Assembly (NCBI RefSeq): GCF_029813775.1
Contig: NZ_JARVKW010000016.1
Span: 62,001 to 126,000, forward strand
Length of the DNA: 64,000 nt
Source: Streptomyces sp. DH24
GTDB taxonomy: Bacteria; Actinomycetota; Actinomycetes; Streptomycetales; Streptomycetaceae
Direction of reading: 5' to 3'
Below, piece by piece: positions 1 to 8,381 of the stretch. A program made the translations under genes and the position numbers. Numbering within the stretch: the first letter of the stretch is position 1; every line of letters begins with the position of its first letter. The notes under the pieces are model-generated. The model did no database searches. It saw nothing but the letters and a program-made list of their open reading frames with translations, and was not told where the DNA came from.

Positions 1-1
1 G

Positions 2-43
2 CTCGGGCTCGGCGACTACGCCCTGGTCGTCCTCGCGGGCTGA
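2..43 (+). CDS. 3' end of an unidentified gene
   Basis: The first bases read in frame as LGLGDYALVVLAG followed by TGA at 41-43. Only 13 residues are visible, so no function can be given. The hydrophobic end and the stop about 10 bp before the convergent gene at 54 fit a real plus-strand gene whose body lies left of the window. Confidence 0.5.
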   Translation, partial: LGLGDYALVVLAG

Positions 44-53
44 GCCGGACCGC

Positions 54-1268
54 TCACATCGCCGGGGAGCTGTCCGGCTGCTGCTCGCCGGAGCCGGGCG
101 CCGACTGCGGCGGCGTGCCGGGCGCGGGCTCGGACGCCGGCGGCGAGTCCTCGGGCGAGGGCTCCTCGGAGGTCGGCGGGTCCGGCGACTCCGGCTCCGG
201 CTCGGGGGTGGTGCCGTTCTCGCGCGGGGAGGACTCCTCGTCCGGCTCGGCCGGCGTCGACGGTGTCGTGACGCTCGCCGACGGGGTGGGCCGGTCGGCC
301 GGGGGCTCCGTCTCGCGGTCCTTCCCGCCGGTGTCGCCCTTGGCGCGGGTGAACCAGGTGCCCTCCTCGGGGTCGTAGACGACGAAGGACTTGACCGGTT
401 GCTTCGCGGGCGAGACCGCGACGACGCCCGCCGGGTCGTACGACGGCCAGGAGTCGCCGGTCCGGCGCGGGGTGCCCTGCTGGGCGACGGGCGCGGTCAG
501 CGGGTTGCCGCAGGCGCACCGCACGCGGGGCTCGCCGCGGTCGTCGATCAGGACGGCGGTGCCCGCCTGGAGGACGGCCTGGTAGCTGGTGGCGGCGCCG
601 TCGCGGTAGCCGTGGTTGGTGACGCGGGTGTCCATGCGCAGTTGCACGGGGGTGAGGGAGCGCAGATGGGCCGGGACGCCGGACGGCGCGACCCGGGCGA
701 CCGAGGCGAACGCCCTGTTCTTCGCCGGGTCCGCCGCCAGGGCCTTGATCTGCTTCTCGACGTCGCAGCTGGCGACGTTGCGCGTGCCGCCGTAGAGGCC
801 GGGCGCGCCGCCGTCCACGCCGCGCACCGCGTTCGCGGACGGCGACTGGGTCGTCGGGGACGGGGTGACGGGCGGGGCCGAGTCGTCCTTCGCCGTCGAC
901 TCGGTGAACGGGTCGGGGCCGGACTTGCCCGCGGCCTGGAGGAAGATCTCGCCGCCGGCCTCCGAGCCGCCGTCGGGGCGGCTGAAAACCAGAGCGACGA
1001 TCACGGCGGCGGCGACGACCGCGGCGATGGTCGCCACCCTGGGCACGGACCGCCACCAGGGTCTGCCCGGTTCGGACGGATCCCGGTGGGCACCGCCCGA
1101 CGAGGGCGGCGGCGGCGGTCCGGAGGGCGGCTGTGACGGCGGGCCGGACGACGGAGGCTGCGACGAGGGCGGTCCGGACGACTGCCGGGTGGGGCCCTCG
1201 GAAGGACCGGACAGCGGGCCGGAGGGCGGCCCAGTGGGGCGGCCGGATGACGGCGGTTCGGCGCTCAT
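54..1268 (-). CDS. Proline-rich single-pass membrane protein, DUF6777-like
   Basis: The 404-residue protein starts with a cytoplasmic stretch of about 75 residues rich in Pro, Ser and Gly. One membrane segment follows (IAAVVAAAVIVALVF, near 81-95), then a folded extracytoplasmic domain containing the pattern VRCACGNPL, and finally a long tail of Pro, Ser, Glu and Thr repeats. The organisation and central domain resemble the Streptomyces DUF6777 family, which has no known function. Type II topology is inferred from the single helix. The ATG start is followed by a low-complexity region, so the exact start is uncertain. It is divergent from the streptophobe gene at 1474. Confidence 0.75.
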   Translation of the reverse strand: MSAEPPSSGRPTGPPSGPLSGPSEGPTRQSSGPPSSQPPSSGPPSQPPSGPPPPPSSGGAHRDPSEPGRPWWRSVPRVATIAAVVAAAVIVALVFSRPDGGSEAGGEIFLQAAGKSGPDPFTESTAKDDSAPPVTPSPTTQSPSANAVRGVDGGAPGLYGGTRNVASCDVEKQIKALAADPAKNRAFASVARVAPSGVPAHLRSLTPVQLRMDTRVTNHGYRDGAATSYQAVLQAGTAVLIDDRGEPRVRCACGNPLTAPVAQQGTPRRTGDSWPSYDPAGVVAVSPAKQPVKSFVVYDPEEGTWFTRAKGDTGGKDRETEPPADRPTPSASVTTPSTPAEPDEESSPRENGTTPEPEPESPDPPTSEEPSPEDSPPASEPAPGTPPQSAPGSGEQQPDSSPAM

Positions 1269-1473
1269 CGAGCTCTTCTTCCCGCGTGGGTCCGTGCGGC
1301 TTCTTGTGCGTCCTCAAGCGCCTCAGGCGTTCTGATGCACTCTCACGCGCAGGAAATGTGCCGCTTTGTTCACAACATTCTCATTGTGTGCCCGTGTCCC
1401 GGGTCGCCCGCAAGCCGACGCGGACGGCCGAGCCCGGCGGGCGCACCCGACGGTGGCTGCCTAGCGTGGCAGC
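1269..1473. promoter_or_regulatory. Divergent promoter region
   Basis: This 205-bp gap lies between two divergently transcribed membrane-protein genes and must hold both promoters. It has an AT-richer island around 1355-1392 with an imperfect inverted repeat, CACAA at 1371-1375 and TTGTG at 1384-1388. No convincing -35/-10 pair was assigned. Confidence 0.4.
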
Positions 1474-2754
1474 GTGAGCTCACGGACCCCCTCCGATCAG
1501 GCCGTCGTCGCCCGCCACGGCTGGGTGCAGGCCGGCGCCACCGTGCTGGCCGGCCTGATCGCCATGGCCGTGGTCGCCGCGCTGGGGCTGTGGGCCGCCG
1601 GTGCCACCGGCCTGCCGGACAACGCGTTCTGGCGGGTCGTGGCCGCGACCCTCGTCACGGCGGTAGGCGGCGTCGTCGAGATGTCGGGGGACGCCGGCGG
1701 ACTGGCCGACACGGACGCCGGGCTGACCGTGATCCCGCTGTCCGTCACGCTGACCGGCGCGCTCGTGGTCGCCGCCGGTTTCCTGCGTCCGCTGCGGCAC
1801 CGGGCGGTCGCGGGCGCCCGGGAGCTGGCCGGCTGGGCCGGGCGGATCGCCGCCCTGTGGCTCCTGGCGCTCCTGGCGCTGGTCCTCGCCGCGCGCAAGA
1901 CCTTCGAGGTGTCCCTCGGCGAAGGGGCGCCGGCCGACATCGGCGAGCTGTTCGGGGTGTCGCCGAGGGTCGGCTTCCGCGCCGACGCGCCGCTGACGCT
2001 GCTGTTCGGCCTGTTGTGGCTGGCCGGTGTGCTGGTGCTGGCCATGCTGGTGGCGGCCGGTGCGCCACTGCCCGGCCGGCTGCTGCGCTTCGCGGCGGCG
2101 GTGCGTCCGGCGGCGTACGCGATGGTGGTGCTGCTGCTGGTGTACGTGGCGCTGGGTGTCGTGATCGGCCTGGTCGTCGCGGTGACGCGGGAGCACCCGG
2201 CGGAGACCTTCGCGGTGCTGCTCCTCGGTCTGCCGAACCTGGCGTGGCTCGCGCTCACGCTCGGTCTGGGCGCCGCCTGGGAGGGCCGGGCGGAAGGGCC
2301 GTTCGGGCTGCCGATGCCGCAGGCGCTGGACGAGGTGCTGCGGGCGCCCGGCGGGGCCACGCTCGACGTCGGCACGCTCGCCGAGCAGGACGGCCGGGTG
2401 TGGTGGCTGGTGGTCGCCGCCGCGGTGCTCGTGCCGGCCGCCGGGTTCCTGATGGCGACGCGGTCCCCGGCCCGGACGCGTCTGTGGCAGCACGCGGTGC
2501 ACATGGCCGTGGCGCTCGCCCTCACGGTGCTCATGATCTGCCTCGTCGCCCGGCTCACCGCGCACTACGGCCTGTCCGTGCTCGGCATCGGCGATCTGGG
2601 CGGCGACCTGGCCGGGGAGCTGTTCCTGCGGCCCCGGCTGTGGACGGCCGTCGGACTGGCCCTGCTGTGGGGCCTGGCCGCCGGTTTCCTGGGCGGTCTG
2701 CTGGCGCGTCCGGTGCGCCGCCGGGGCGAGGCCGCGGCCGACCGCGGGCGGTGA
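1474..2754 (+). CDS. Streptophobe family polytopic membrane protein
   Basis: The 426-residue protein is almost entirely hydrophobic, with about ten predicted transmembrane helices. The first is near 20-45 (GATVLAGLIAMAVVAALGLW) and the last near 395-412, followed by an Arg-rich cytoplasmic tail. It matches the Streptomyces-restricted streptophobe family in length and in its internal features (VEMSGDAGGLADTDAGL and a large loop before the last helices). The family has no established function. The GTG at 1474 is preferred because the first helix begins shortly after it. It converges with the kinase gene that ends at 2775. Confidence 0.8.
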   Translation: MSSRTPSDQAVVARHGWVQAGATVLAGLIAMAVVAALGLWAAGATGLPDNAFWRVVAATLVTAVGGVVEMSGDAGGLADTDAGLTVIPLSVTLTGALVVAAGFLRPLRHRAVAGARELAGWAGRIAALWLLALLALVLAARKTFEVSLGEGAPADIGELFGVSPRVGFRADAPLTLLFGLLWLAGVLVLAMLVAAGAPLPGRLLRFAAAVRPAAYAMVVLLLVYVALGVVIGLVVAVTREHPAETFAVLLLGLPNLAWLALTLGLGAAWEGRAEGPFGLPMPQALDEVLRAPGGATLDVGTLAEQDGRVWWLVVAAAVLVPAAGFLMATRSPARTRLWQHAVHMAVALALTVLMICLVARLTAHYGLSVLGIGDLGGDLAGELFLRPRLWTAVGLALLWGLAAGFLGGLLARPVRRRGEAAADRGR

Positions 2755-2774
2755 GCGGCGCGGCTCCGGGGACG

Positions 2775-3764
2775 CTACGGGCCGGGGCGGAACACCGGCT
2801 CGGCCCAGCGCGGCGGCCGGGCGGGCCGGTCCGCCGCCGCCGCGACCCGCAGGTCGACCTGCGTCGCGGGACGGTCCGTCGCGACGGCGCCGGTCAGGGC
2901 CGTGCGCAGGGCGGCGACGAAGGCCAGGCAGGAGTCGTGGCGGTCGCCGGGGCTCTTGGCCAGGGCCCTGGCGAAGACGGCGTCGACCTGCCGGGCGAGC
3001 TCGGGCCGGGCGCCGGTCAGCGGCGGCGGCTCGTCGTACTGGTGGGCCCACAGCAGGGCCATGTCGTCGTCGCGGCGGAACGGCGGGTGCCCGGCGAGGG
3101 TCTCGTACACGACGCAGGCGAAGCCGTACACGTCGCAGCGGGCGTCGACCGGGCGGCCCGAGATCTGCTCGGGTGCCACGTAGTCGAGGGTGCCGACGAA
3201 CTGGCCGACCGTGGTGAACCCGGTCAGCGACAGGGACTTCTTGGTCAGGCCGAAATCGGTGAGGTACACGTGCTCGGGGTGGTCGCTGTCGGTGCCGCGC
3301 GACACGAGGATGTTGCCCGGCTTCACGTCCCGGTGCACCAGGCCGTGGGCATGGGCGGCGTCGAGCGCCGAGGCGACCTGCGCGGCGATGCGTACGGCGG
3401 TGGCGGGCGGCAGCGGGCCCTGCCGGTCGAGGAGATGGCGCAGGTCGCTGCCGGCGACGTAGCGCATGGCGATGTACAGCACGCCGTCCGTCTCGCCCGC
3501 CTCGAAGACCGGCACGATGTGCGGGTGGTCGATGGCGGCGGCGACCCGGGACTCGTGAGTGAAGCGGCGCCGGAAGGTGTCGTTGCGGGCGAGTTCCGGC
3601 GCGAGCAGCTTGAGGGCGACCGTGCGGTCCAGCCGGAGGTCCCGGGCGCGGTAGACGACGGCCATGCCGCCGCGGCCGATCTCGTCCTCGATGCGGTAGG
3701 CCGCGATCTGCCGGCCGACGAGTTCGGAGGGGCGGCCGGAGGAGGGGCCGGTGCCGCCGGGCAT
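2775..3764 (-). CDS. Serine/threonine protein kinase (PknF-like context)
   Basis: A Hanks-type kinase domain fills residues about 20-285 of 329. Visible motifs are the Gly loop IGRGGMAVVYRA (29-40), Lys52 in VALK, catalytic HRDVKPGN (144-151), DFG at 170-172 and APEQ in the P+1 region. No transmembrane helix follows, so unlike most actinobacterial Pkn receptors this one looks cytosolic, with a short Pro/Arg-rich tail. Its ATG overlaps the stop of the SH3-like gene (TGATG). Together with the FHA-ABC exporter upstream it forms a three-gene operon. A likely substrate is the exporter's Thr-rich linker, by analogy with PknF and Rv1747 in Mycobacterium tuberculosis; that is inference. Confidence 0.93.
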   Translation of the reverse strand: MPGGTGPSSGRPSELVGRQIAAYRIEDEIGRGGMAVVYRARDLRLDRTVALKLLAPELARNDTFRRRFTHESRVAAAIDHPHIVPVFEAGETDGVLYIAMRYVAGSDLRHLLDRQGPLPPATAVRIAAQVASALDAAHAHGLVHRDVKPGNILVSRGTDSDHPEHVYLTDFGLTKKSLSLTGFTTVGQFVGTLDYVAPEQISGRPVDARCDVYGFACVVYETLAGHPPFRRDDDMALLWAHQYDEPPPLTGARPELARQVDAVFARALAKSPGDRHDSCLAFVAALRTALTGAVATDRPATQVDLRVAAAADRPARPPRWAEPVFRPGP

Positions 3765-4336
3765 CAGCGGTCACCGTCGGGCGTCACGACCCGGGTGGGG
3801 GCGTGGCCCTGGTCGGCGGCGGCCACCGGAGCGGGGTCCGGGGCGCCGGCGCGGGGCTTCTCGTCGGCGGCGTACGTGGTGAGGCGGGTGCCGTCGGCGT
3901 AGACCCAGCGGCCGTGGTCGCTGTCGTACAGCCACACGGACTCCCCGTCGACGACCGCCCCGATGCGCAGCCCGCGGGTGCGGTCGCGGAAGGTCTCCCC
4001 GTCCAGAGCGCCGGAGGAGAGTTCCTCGACGGCGCCGAGGTAGCGGGCCAGGGCCTGTTGGGCACGGGCGAGGAGCGGGCGCGGGTCGGCGGTGCGGGTG
4101 AGCGGGCCCTCGGCGGCGGGCGGGTCCTGGGGCACGGCGATCAGCAAGCGGCCGTCGACCCACGCCGACCAGCCGTTGGAGCACAGTACCCGCGCCCAGT
4201 CGCCGCTCCGTTCCAGGAGCTGGACGGGCAGCAGCGCGTCGAGGGGCACGGTGGGCCGGGCCGGGTCGGGCGCGTCCCAGGCGGTCATGCCGTCCTGCGG
4301 GACGACGTGCGTGGGCCGGAAGCCGGGGGTCGTCAT
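3764..4336 (-). CDS. SH3-like domain protein between kinase and exporter
   Basis: This is a 190-residue soluble protein. Residues about 15-65 follow the bacterial SH3b pattern: a strand with VPLDALLPVQLLERSGDWARV, then NGWSAWVDGRLL. The rest is an alpha/beta region with VWLYDSDHGRWVYADGT near 145-160. There is no signal peptide or membrane helix. It sits 6 bp downstream of the exporter gene and overlaps the kinase start, so it is probably a regulatory partner of one or both. I do not recognise a characterised homologue. Confidence 0.75.
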   Translation of the reverse strand: MTTPGFRPTHVVPQDGMTAWDAPDPARPTVPLDALLPVQLLERSGDWARVLCSNGWSAWVDGRLLIAVPQDPPAAEGPLTRTADPRPLLARAQQALARYLGAVEELSSGALDGETFRDRTRGLRIGAVVDGESVWLYDSDHGRWVYADGTRLTTYAADEKPRAGAPDPAPVAAADQGHAPTRVVTPDGDR

Positions 4337-4342
4337 GGGCGC

Positions 4343-6682
4343 CTACTTCCGCATCACGGCGGGTTCGTGCCGCCGCAGCAGCCGGGAGACCAGGAAGGCG
4401 AGGACGGCCGACAGCACGACCAGCATGCCGACGTTCAGCAGCCACACCCCGGCGGAGTGCTGGAAGAGCGGGTCGGCGGTCAGGTCGCCTGGCACGATCC
4501 GCGCGAGGCCCACGGTGCCGGCCATGGCGCCGAGCGCCCACCGCGACGGAACCAGCCACGACAGCTGTTCGAGGCCCGGCACGCCGTCCAGCTTCAGCAG
4601 GGCGCCGCAGAACACGACCTGGACGATGGCGAGGAGGACGAGCAGCGGCATCGTGACCTCCTCCTTGCGCACCAGCGCGGACACGAGCAGGCCCAGCATC
4701 ATGGCCGTGAACGCGAGCAGCGCGACGGCGACGATGATCTCCACGAGCGGTGGCAGCAGCACGCCCTTGCCGCCGGGCGCGTTGAGGTCGACGCCGAGCA
4801 GGGCGACGAGGGTGAGCACCACGGCCTGGAGGACGGTGATGGCGCCGAGGACGACGATCTTGGACAGCAGGTACGCGGATCTGGACAGGCCGACGGCTCT
4901 CTCCCGCTGGTAGATCACCCGTTCCTTGACGAGTTCCCGGACGGCGTTGGCCGCGCCCGTGAGCACGCCGCCGACGCAGAGGATCAGCAGCGCGTTCATC
5001 GCCGTCTCCCGCGTCAGGGTGCCGCCCGCCAGGGCCCGGGCCATGGCGCCCATGACGAACGGCAGCGCGATCATGATGGCGAGGAAGGTGCGGTCGGCGC
5101 TCAGGGCGGCGGCGTACCGGCGGACCAGGGTGCCGAGCTGGGCGGTGCGGCTGCGGGGGCGGGGCGGCGGGGTGATGACGACGGGTCCGGAGCGCGGCAG
5201 CGCGGGCTGCGCGGAGGCGTCGGCGACGTACCGGCGGTGTTCCGGCGCGTGGTGGAAGTCGCCCGCCCAGTCGCGGTCGGCGTCCCTCTCGAAGGCCTCG
5301 AAGGCCTCCGGCCACTGCTCGAATCCGAAGAACTCCAGCGCCTCGTCGGGCGGGCCGTAGTAGGCGACCTTGCCGCCGGGTGCCAGGACGAGGAGGCGGT
5401 CGCACACGTCGAGGCTGAGGACGCTGTGGGTGACCACGATGACGGTGCGGCCGTCGTCGGCGAGGCCGCGCAGCATGTGCATCACCGAGCGGTCCATGCC
5501 GGGGTCGAGGCCGGAGGTCGGCTCGTCCAGGAACAGCAGTGACGGCTTGGTGAGCAGTTCCAGGGCGACGCTGACCCGCTTGCGCTGCCCGCCGGACAGG
5601 CTGTGCACGGGCTGTCCGGCGCGCTGTTCCAGGCCGAGTTCGCGGATCACCTCGTCGACGCGGGCGCGGCGCTCGGCCCTGGCGGTGTCCTGGGGGAAGC
5701 GCAGCTCGGCGGCGTAGGTGAGGGCGGCGCGGACGGTGAGCTGGGCGTGCAGGATGTCGTCCTGCGGGACGAGTCCGATGCGCTGGCGCAGCTCGGCGTA
5801 GTCGCGGTAGAGGTCGCGGCCGTCGTAGACGACGGTGCCGTGGTCGGCGGGCCGCTGGCCGGTGAGGGCGCCGAGCAGGGTGGACTTGCCGGCGCCGCTC
5901 GGGCCGACCACGGCGAGCAGGCACTTCTCCCCCACCGGGAACGACACGTGGTCGAGCAGTGTCTTGCGCCCGCGGTCCACGGCGACGGTGAGGTCCTGGA
6001 CGTCGAGGGAGATCTCGCCGGTGTCGACGTACTCCTGGAGGGTGTCGCCGACGAGGCAGAACGCCGAGTGGCCGATGCCGACGATGTCGCCGGGGCCGAT
6101 GGGGGCGGCGGTGACGGGCCGGCCGTTGAGGTAGGTGCCGTTGTGGCTGCCGAGGTCGGCGATCTCGTAGGTGCCGTCCGGCAGGGCGCGCAGTTCGGCG
6201 TGGCGGCGGGAGACGACCAGGTCGGCCACGACGAGGTCGTTGTCGGGGGCGCGGCCGATGCGGACGGTGCGGGTGGGCAGCGGCCGTACGGTGGTGGGCT
6301 GCCGGTAGGTTCCGGTGCCCGCCGGGTTGGCCACGGCGGACGGGCGTTCCGGCGGCGGCCGGGTCCGGCCGAGGAGGACGGCACGGGGGCCGTCGGCGGG
6401 GCTGCCGAAGCGGATGACGCTGCCGGGTCCGACGTTCCCGAAGTCCACGCGGCGGCCGTCGGCGTAGGTGCCGTTGGTGCTGTGCTCGTCCTCGATCGTC
6501 CAGTGGCCGTCCTCGGGGCGCAGCACGGCGTGGTGCCACGAGACCCGGGCGTCGTCGATGACGATGTCGCTCGACGGGTCGCGTCCGACGTGGTAGTCGC
6601 GGCCCGGAGTCATCACCGTGGAGCCCGTTTCGGTCTCCACGACGAGTTCGGGCGCGATCGGCGCGAACGGCCGCTCTGCCAT
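4343..6682 (-). CDS. Double-FHA ABC exporter, Rv1747-like
   Basis: Order in the 779 residues: FHA domain 1 (about 25-100, VGRDPSSDIVIDD and HSTNGTYADG), a Thr-rich linker (TGTYRQPTTVRP), FHA domain 2 (about 138-215, IGRAPDNDLVV and SHNGTYLNG), an ABCG-type nucleotide-binding domain (Walker A GPSGAGKST, signature LSGGQRKRVS, Walker B LLFLDEPTSGLD), and an ABC-2 type membrane domain from about residue 510 with six helices. FHA domains bind phosphothreonine, so transport is probably gated by the kinase encoded in the same operon. In M. tuberculosis the neighbouring kinase PknF phosphorylates the Rv1747 linker, and Rv1747 is linked to cell-envelope lipid export. The substrate here is unknown. Confidence 0.93.
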   Translation of the reverse strand: MAERPFAPIAPELVVETETGSTVMTPGRDYHVGRDPSSDIVIDDARVSWHHAVLRPEDGHWTIEDEHSTNGTYADGRRVDFGNVGPGSVIRFGSPADGPRAVLLGRTRPPPERPSAVANPAGTGTYRQPTTVRPLPTRTVRIGRAPDNDLVVADLVVSRRHAELRALPDGTYEIADLGSHNGTYLNGRPVTAAPIGPGDIVGIGHSAFCLVGDTLQEYVDTGEISLDVQDLTVAVDRGRKTLLDHVSFPVGEKCLLAVVGPSGAGKSTLLGALTGQRPADHGTVVYDGRDLYRDYAELRQRIGLVPQDDILHAQLTVRAALTYAAELRFPQDTARAERRARVDEVIRELGLEQRAGQPVHSLSGGQRKRVSVALELLTKPSLLFLDEPTSGLDPGMDRSVMHMLRGLADDGRTVIVVTHSVLSLDVCDRLLVLAPGGKVAYYGPPDEALEFFGFEQWPEAFEAFERDADRDWAGDFHHAPEHRRYVADASAQPALPRSGPVVITPPPRPRSRTAQLGTLVRRYAAALSADRTFLAIMIALPFVMGAMARALAGGTLTRETAMNALLILCVGGVLTGAANAVRELVKERVIYQRERAVGLSRSAYLLSKIVVLGAITVLQAVVLTLVALLGVDLNAPGGKGVLLPPLVEIIVAVALLAFTAMMLGLLVSALVRKEEVTMPLLVLLAIVQVVFCGALLKLDGVPGLEQLSWLVPSRWALGAMAGTVGLARIVPGDLTADPLFQHSAGVWLLNVGMLVVLSAVLAFLVSRLLRRHEPAVMRK

Positions 6683-6732
6683 GACTGGATTCTACCGATT
6701 CGACCAGATGTGCGCCTGATCTGCGGGCGGGG

Positions 6733-7143
6733 TCAGGCGACGGGGACGACCAGCGCCGGGATGGTCCGCTGCATGCGCAGGGCGTCCACGGACTCGGCGA
6801 GCAGTTCGTACTCGGTGGTGTCGTCGCCGGTGGCGATGCGAACCAGCCGTCCGGCGGCCAACTCCTCGGCGATCAGCTCCTGTTGGGCGACGTCGCCGCA
6901 CCAGGCGCGGAGCACGGCGGGCACGTCGGGCACCGTGGCGGCGACGGGGACGAGCGCGCCCGGCGGTAAGTGCTCGGCGTCGGGCCGCGGGTCGAGGCGG
7001 TCGGCGATCCAGCAGGCGCGGTCCCGCAGCCACCACAGGGCGAGGGCCAGCGTGGGCGCACGGTACGTGCCCAGCGGGACGCCGATGCGTCTGCCGTCGC
7101 AGACCCCGTACGCGGTGACGTGGCACAGGAATTCGTCGTGCAC
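6733..7143 (-). CDS. Hypothetical protein with a TTA codon
   Basis: This is a 136-residue soluble protein with no recognised domain. It contains a Trp-rich stretch ALWWLRDRACWIADRLDPRPD and a C-terminal part that looks like a small alpha/beta fold (RIATGDDTTEYELLAESV). I chose the GTG at 7143 because a strong GGGGGAGG lies five bases before it; an ATG-type start at 7170 would put that site inside the gene. Codon 59 is TTA (bases 6969-6967), which is rare in Streptomyces, so translation may depend on the bldA tRNA. It stands alone, 50 bp upstream of the exporter gene. Confidence 0.7.
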   Translation of the reverse strand: MHDEFLCHVTAYGVCDGRRIGVPLGTYRAPTLALALWWLRDRACWIADRLDPRPDAEHLPPGALVPVAATVPDVPAVLRAWCGDVAQQELIAEELAAGRLVRIATGDDTTEYELLAESVDALRMQRTIPALVVPVA

Positions 7144-7530
7144 GGTGGCCTCCCCCGTCGCAGCGCTCACCTGCCGGGCGGGCCTGGCTGTCCGTGCGGC
7201 CGGCGTGCTGCCTGTTCTCGTACCGTGGGCTCGTGTGCTGTGCGTGAGGGCGCTGTCGCGCGGCGTGAAGCGCTCCCGCAGTTGAGTATGTTCACTGCTG
7301 AATCACTGTCACCATGCCTTTCCGGCCAGTCTCCTGGCATATTCACCGCGCGAACTGGCCGGAATCCGGCGGCGTCCGGACGGACCGGGCGCAGGACCGG
7401 GAGGTGCCGGCGCATGACCTGGGAGGTAATCGACGGTCCGGCCGGGCGCGGGCATCGTGGGAACCGCCGGGCCGACCCGCGGACCCGGCTCCCGACCAGC
7501 GGATACGACCTCGATGGAGGCTGATCGCCC
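7144..7530. other. Intergenic region with a strong hairpin
   Basis: This 387-bp gap separates divergent genes. An 11-bp perfect inverted repeat, TTCCGGCCAGT at 7320-7330 and ACTGGCCGGAA at 7354-7364, encloses a 23-base loop. An AT-richer stretch (about 7282-7320) precedes it. Short open frames cross the region on both strands, but none has a ribosome site or recognisable sequence. A plausible ribosome site (TGGAGG) lies just before 7531. Confidence 0.5.
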
Positions 7531-7914
7531 ATGCCCGCACACCCGAACCGCTACGAGGACGCCGTCGCCCGGTATTTCGCCGCCTGGAACGCCGGTGATT
7601 CCGGCGCCCGCGCGAAGGCGGTGGCCGCGGCCTGGACGGAGGACGGCGCCTACACCGACCCGCTGGCCGACGTCCGGGGACACGACGCGATAGCCGCGGT
7701 GATCGCGGCGGCCCGGGAGCAGTTCCCGGGGTTCGCCTTCCGGCTCTCCGGCGCCGTGGACGGGCATCACGACACGGCCCGGTTCTCCTGGGAGCTGGTG
7801 AGCGAGGCGGACGGCTCCGCGCCGGTGGCCGGCTCGGACGTGATCACCCTGGACGCCGCCGGACGCATCAGGTCGGTGCTGGGCTTCCTGGACCGGGTGC
7901 CGGCCCAGGGGTGA
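7531..7914 (+). CDS. SnoaL-like / NTF2-fold protein
   Basis: This 127-residue protein has the NTF2-like cone fold pattern: an N-terminal helix (YFAAWNAGD), AWTEDGAYTDPLADVRGHDAI near 37-57, and beta strands ending with GSDVITLDAAGRIRSVLGFLD. Such proteins include polyketide cyclases, ketosteroid isomerase-like enzymes and non-enzymatic binders. The substrate cannot be told. The ATG at 7531 follows ATGGAGGCTGATCGCCC, giving a usable ribosome site. It is followed after 84 bp by the DUF1905 gene and may be co-transcribed with it. Confidence 0.85.
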   Translation: MPAHPNRYEDAVARYFAAWNAGDSGARAKAVAAAWTEDGAYTDPLADVRGHDAIAAVIAAAREQFPGFAFRLSGAVDGHHDTARFSWELVSEADGSAPVAGSDVITLDAAGRIRSVLGFLDRVPAQG

Positions 7915-7998
7915 CGGCCGTCCGCGATGAGTTCCCGGGCTTCCGGGGGTCTGTGGTGTGAGAGACCACGGGAACACCGCCGGAAGCCGGAGGACATC

Positions 7999-8283
7999 AT
8001 GGGCACGACCGGAACACTGGACGCGGAATTCACCGCCGTCCTGCGCAAGAGCCCCGCCGAGGGCGGCTGGACGTATCTCGTCTGGCCCGGGTCCGTGGAG
8101 TTCTTCGGCACCCGGGGGCTGGTCAAGGTCCGCGGGACGATCGACGGGCATCCGTTCCGCAGTGCGTTCATGGCGCTGGGGGACGGCACCCACAAGCTGC
8201 CCGTGAAGGCCGGTCTCCGCAAAGCGATCGGCAAGGGGGAGGGCGACCCGGTCACCGTCCGCCTGGAGGAGCGGCTCGGCTAG
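7999..8283 (+). CDS. DUF1905 family protein
   Basis: This 94-residue protein shows the DUF1905 pattern: [22 protein letters not shown], the central [21 protein letters not shown], and [28 protein letters not shown] at the end. The family adopts a small beta-barrel and has no established function; it is often fused to YdeI-type domains. The ATG at 7999 is preceded by GGAGG (7989-7993). A longer frame from 7927 lacks a ribosome site and conserved sequence and was not used. Confidence 0.85.
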   Translation: MGTTGTLDAEFTAVLRKSPAEGGWTYLVWPGSVEFFGTRGLVKVRGTIDGHPFRSAFMALGDGTHKLPVKAGLRKAIGKGEGDPVTVRLEERLG

Positions 8284-8311
8284 GAGCCGCTCCCCCGGCA
8301 CGGACCGCGCG

Positions 8312-8372
8312 CCCGGACCGCCGCGCCGGTGCGGCCCGTCCCTGCACCCGGACCGCCGCGCCGGTGCGGTCC
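8312..8372. terminator. Direct repeats forming convergent terminator region
   Basis: An exact 23-bp direct repeat (CCCGGACCGCCGCGCCGGTG plus CGG) occurs at 8312-8334 and 8347-8369. Within the second copy GGACCGC at 8350-8356 can pair with GCGGTCC at 8366-8372. The element lies between the convergent DUF1905 and aldo/keto reductase genes, so a bidirectional terminator is the simplest role. Confidence 0.5.
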
Positions 8373-8381
8373 GGTCCGTCC

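Noticed and set aside
7167-7532. A 121-residue open frame on the minus strand in the gap before the SnoaL-like gene
   Set aside because: No ribosome site, no conserved sequence, and it crosses the hairpin and the ribosome site of the gene at 7531.
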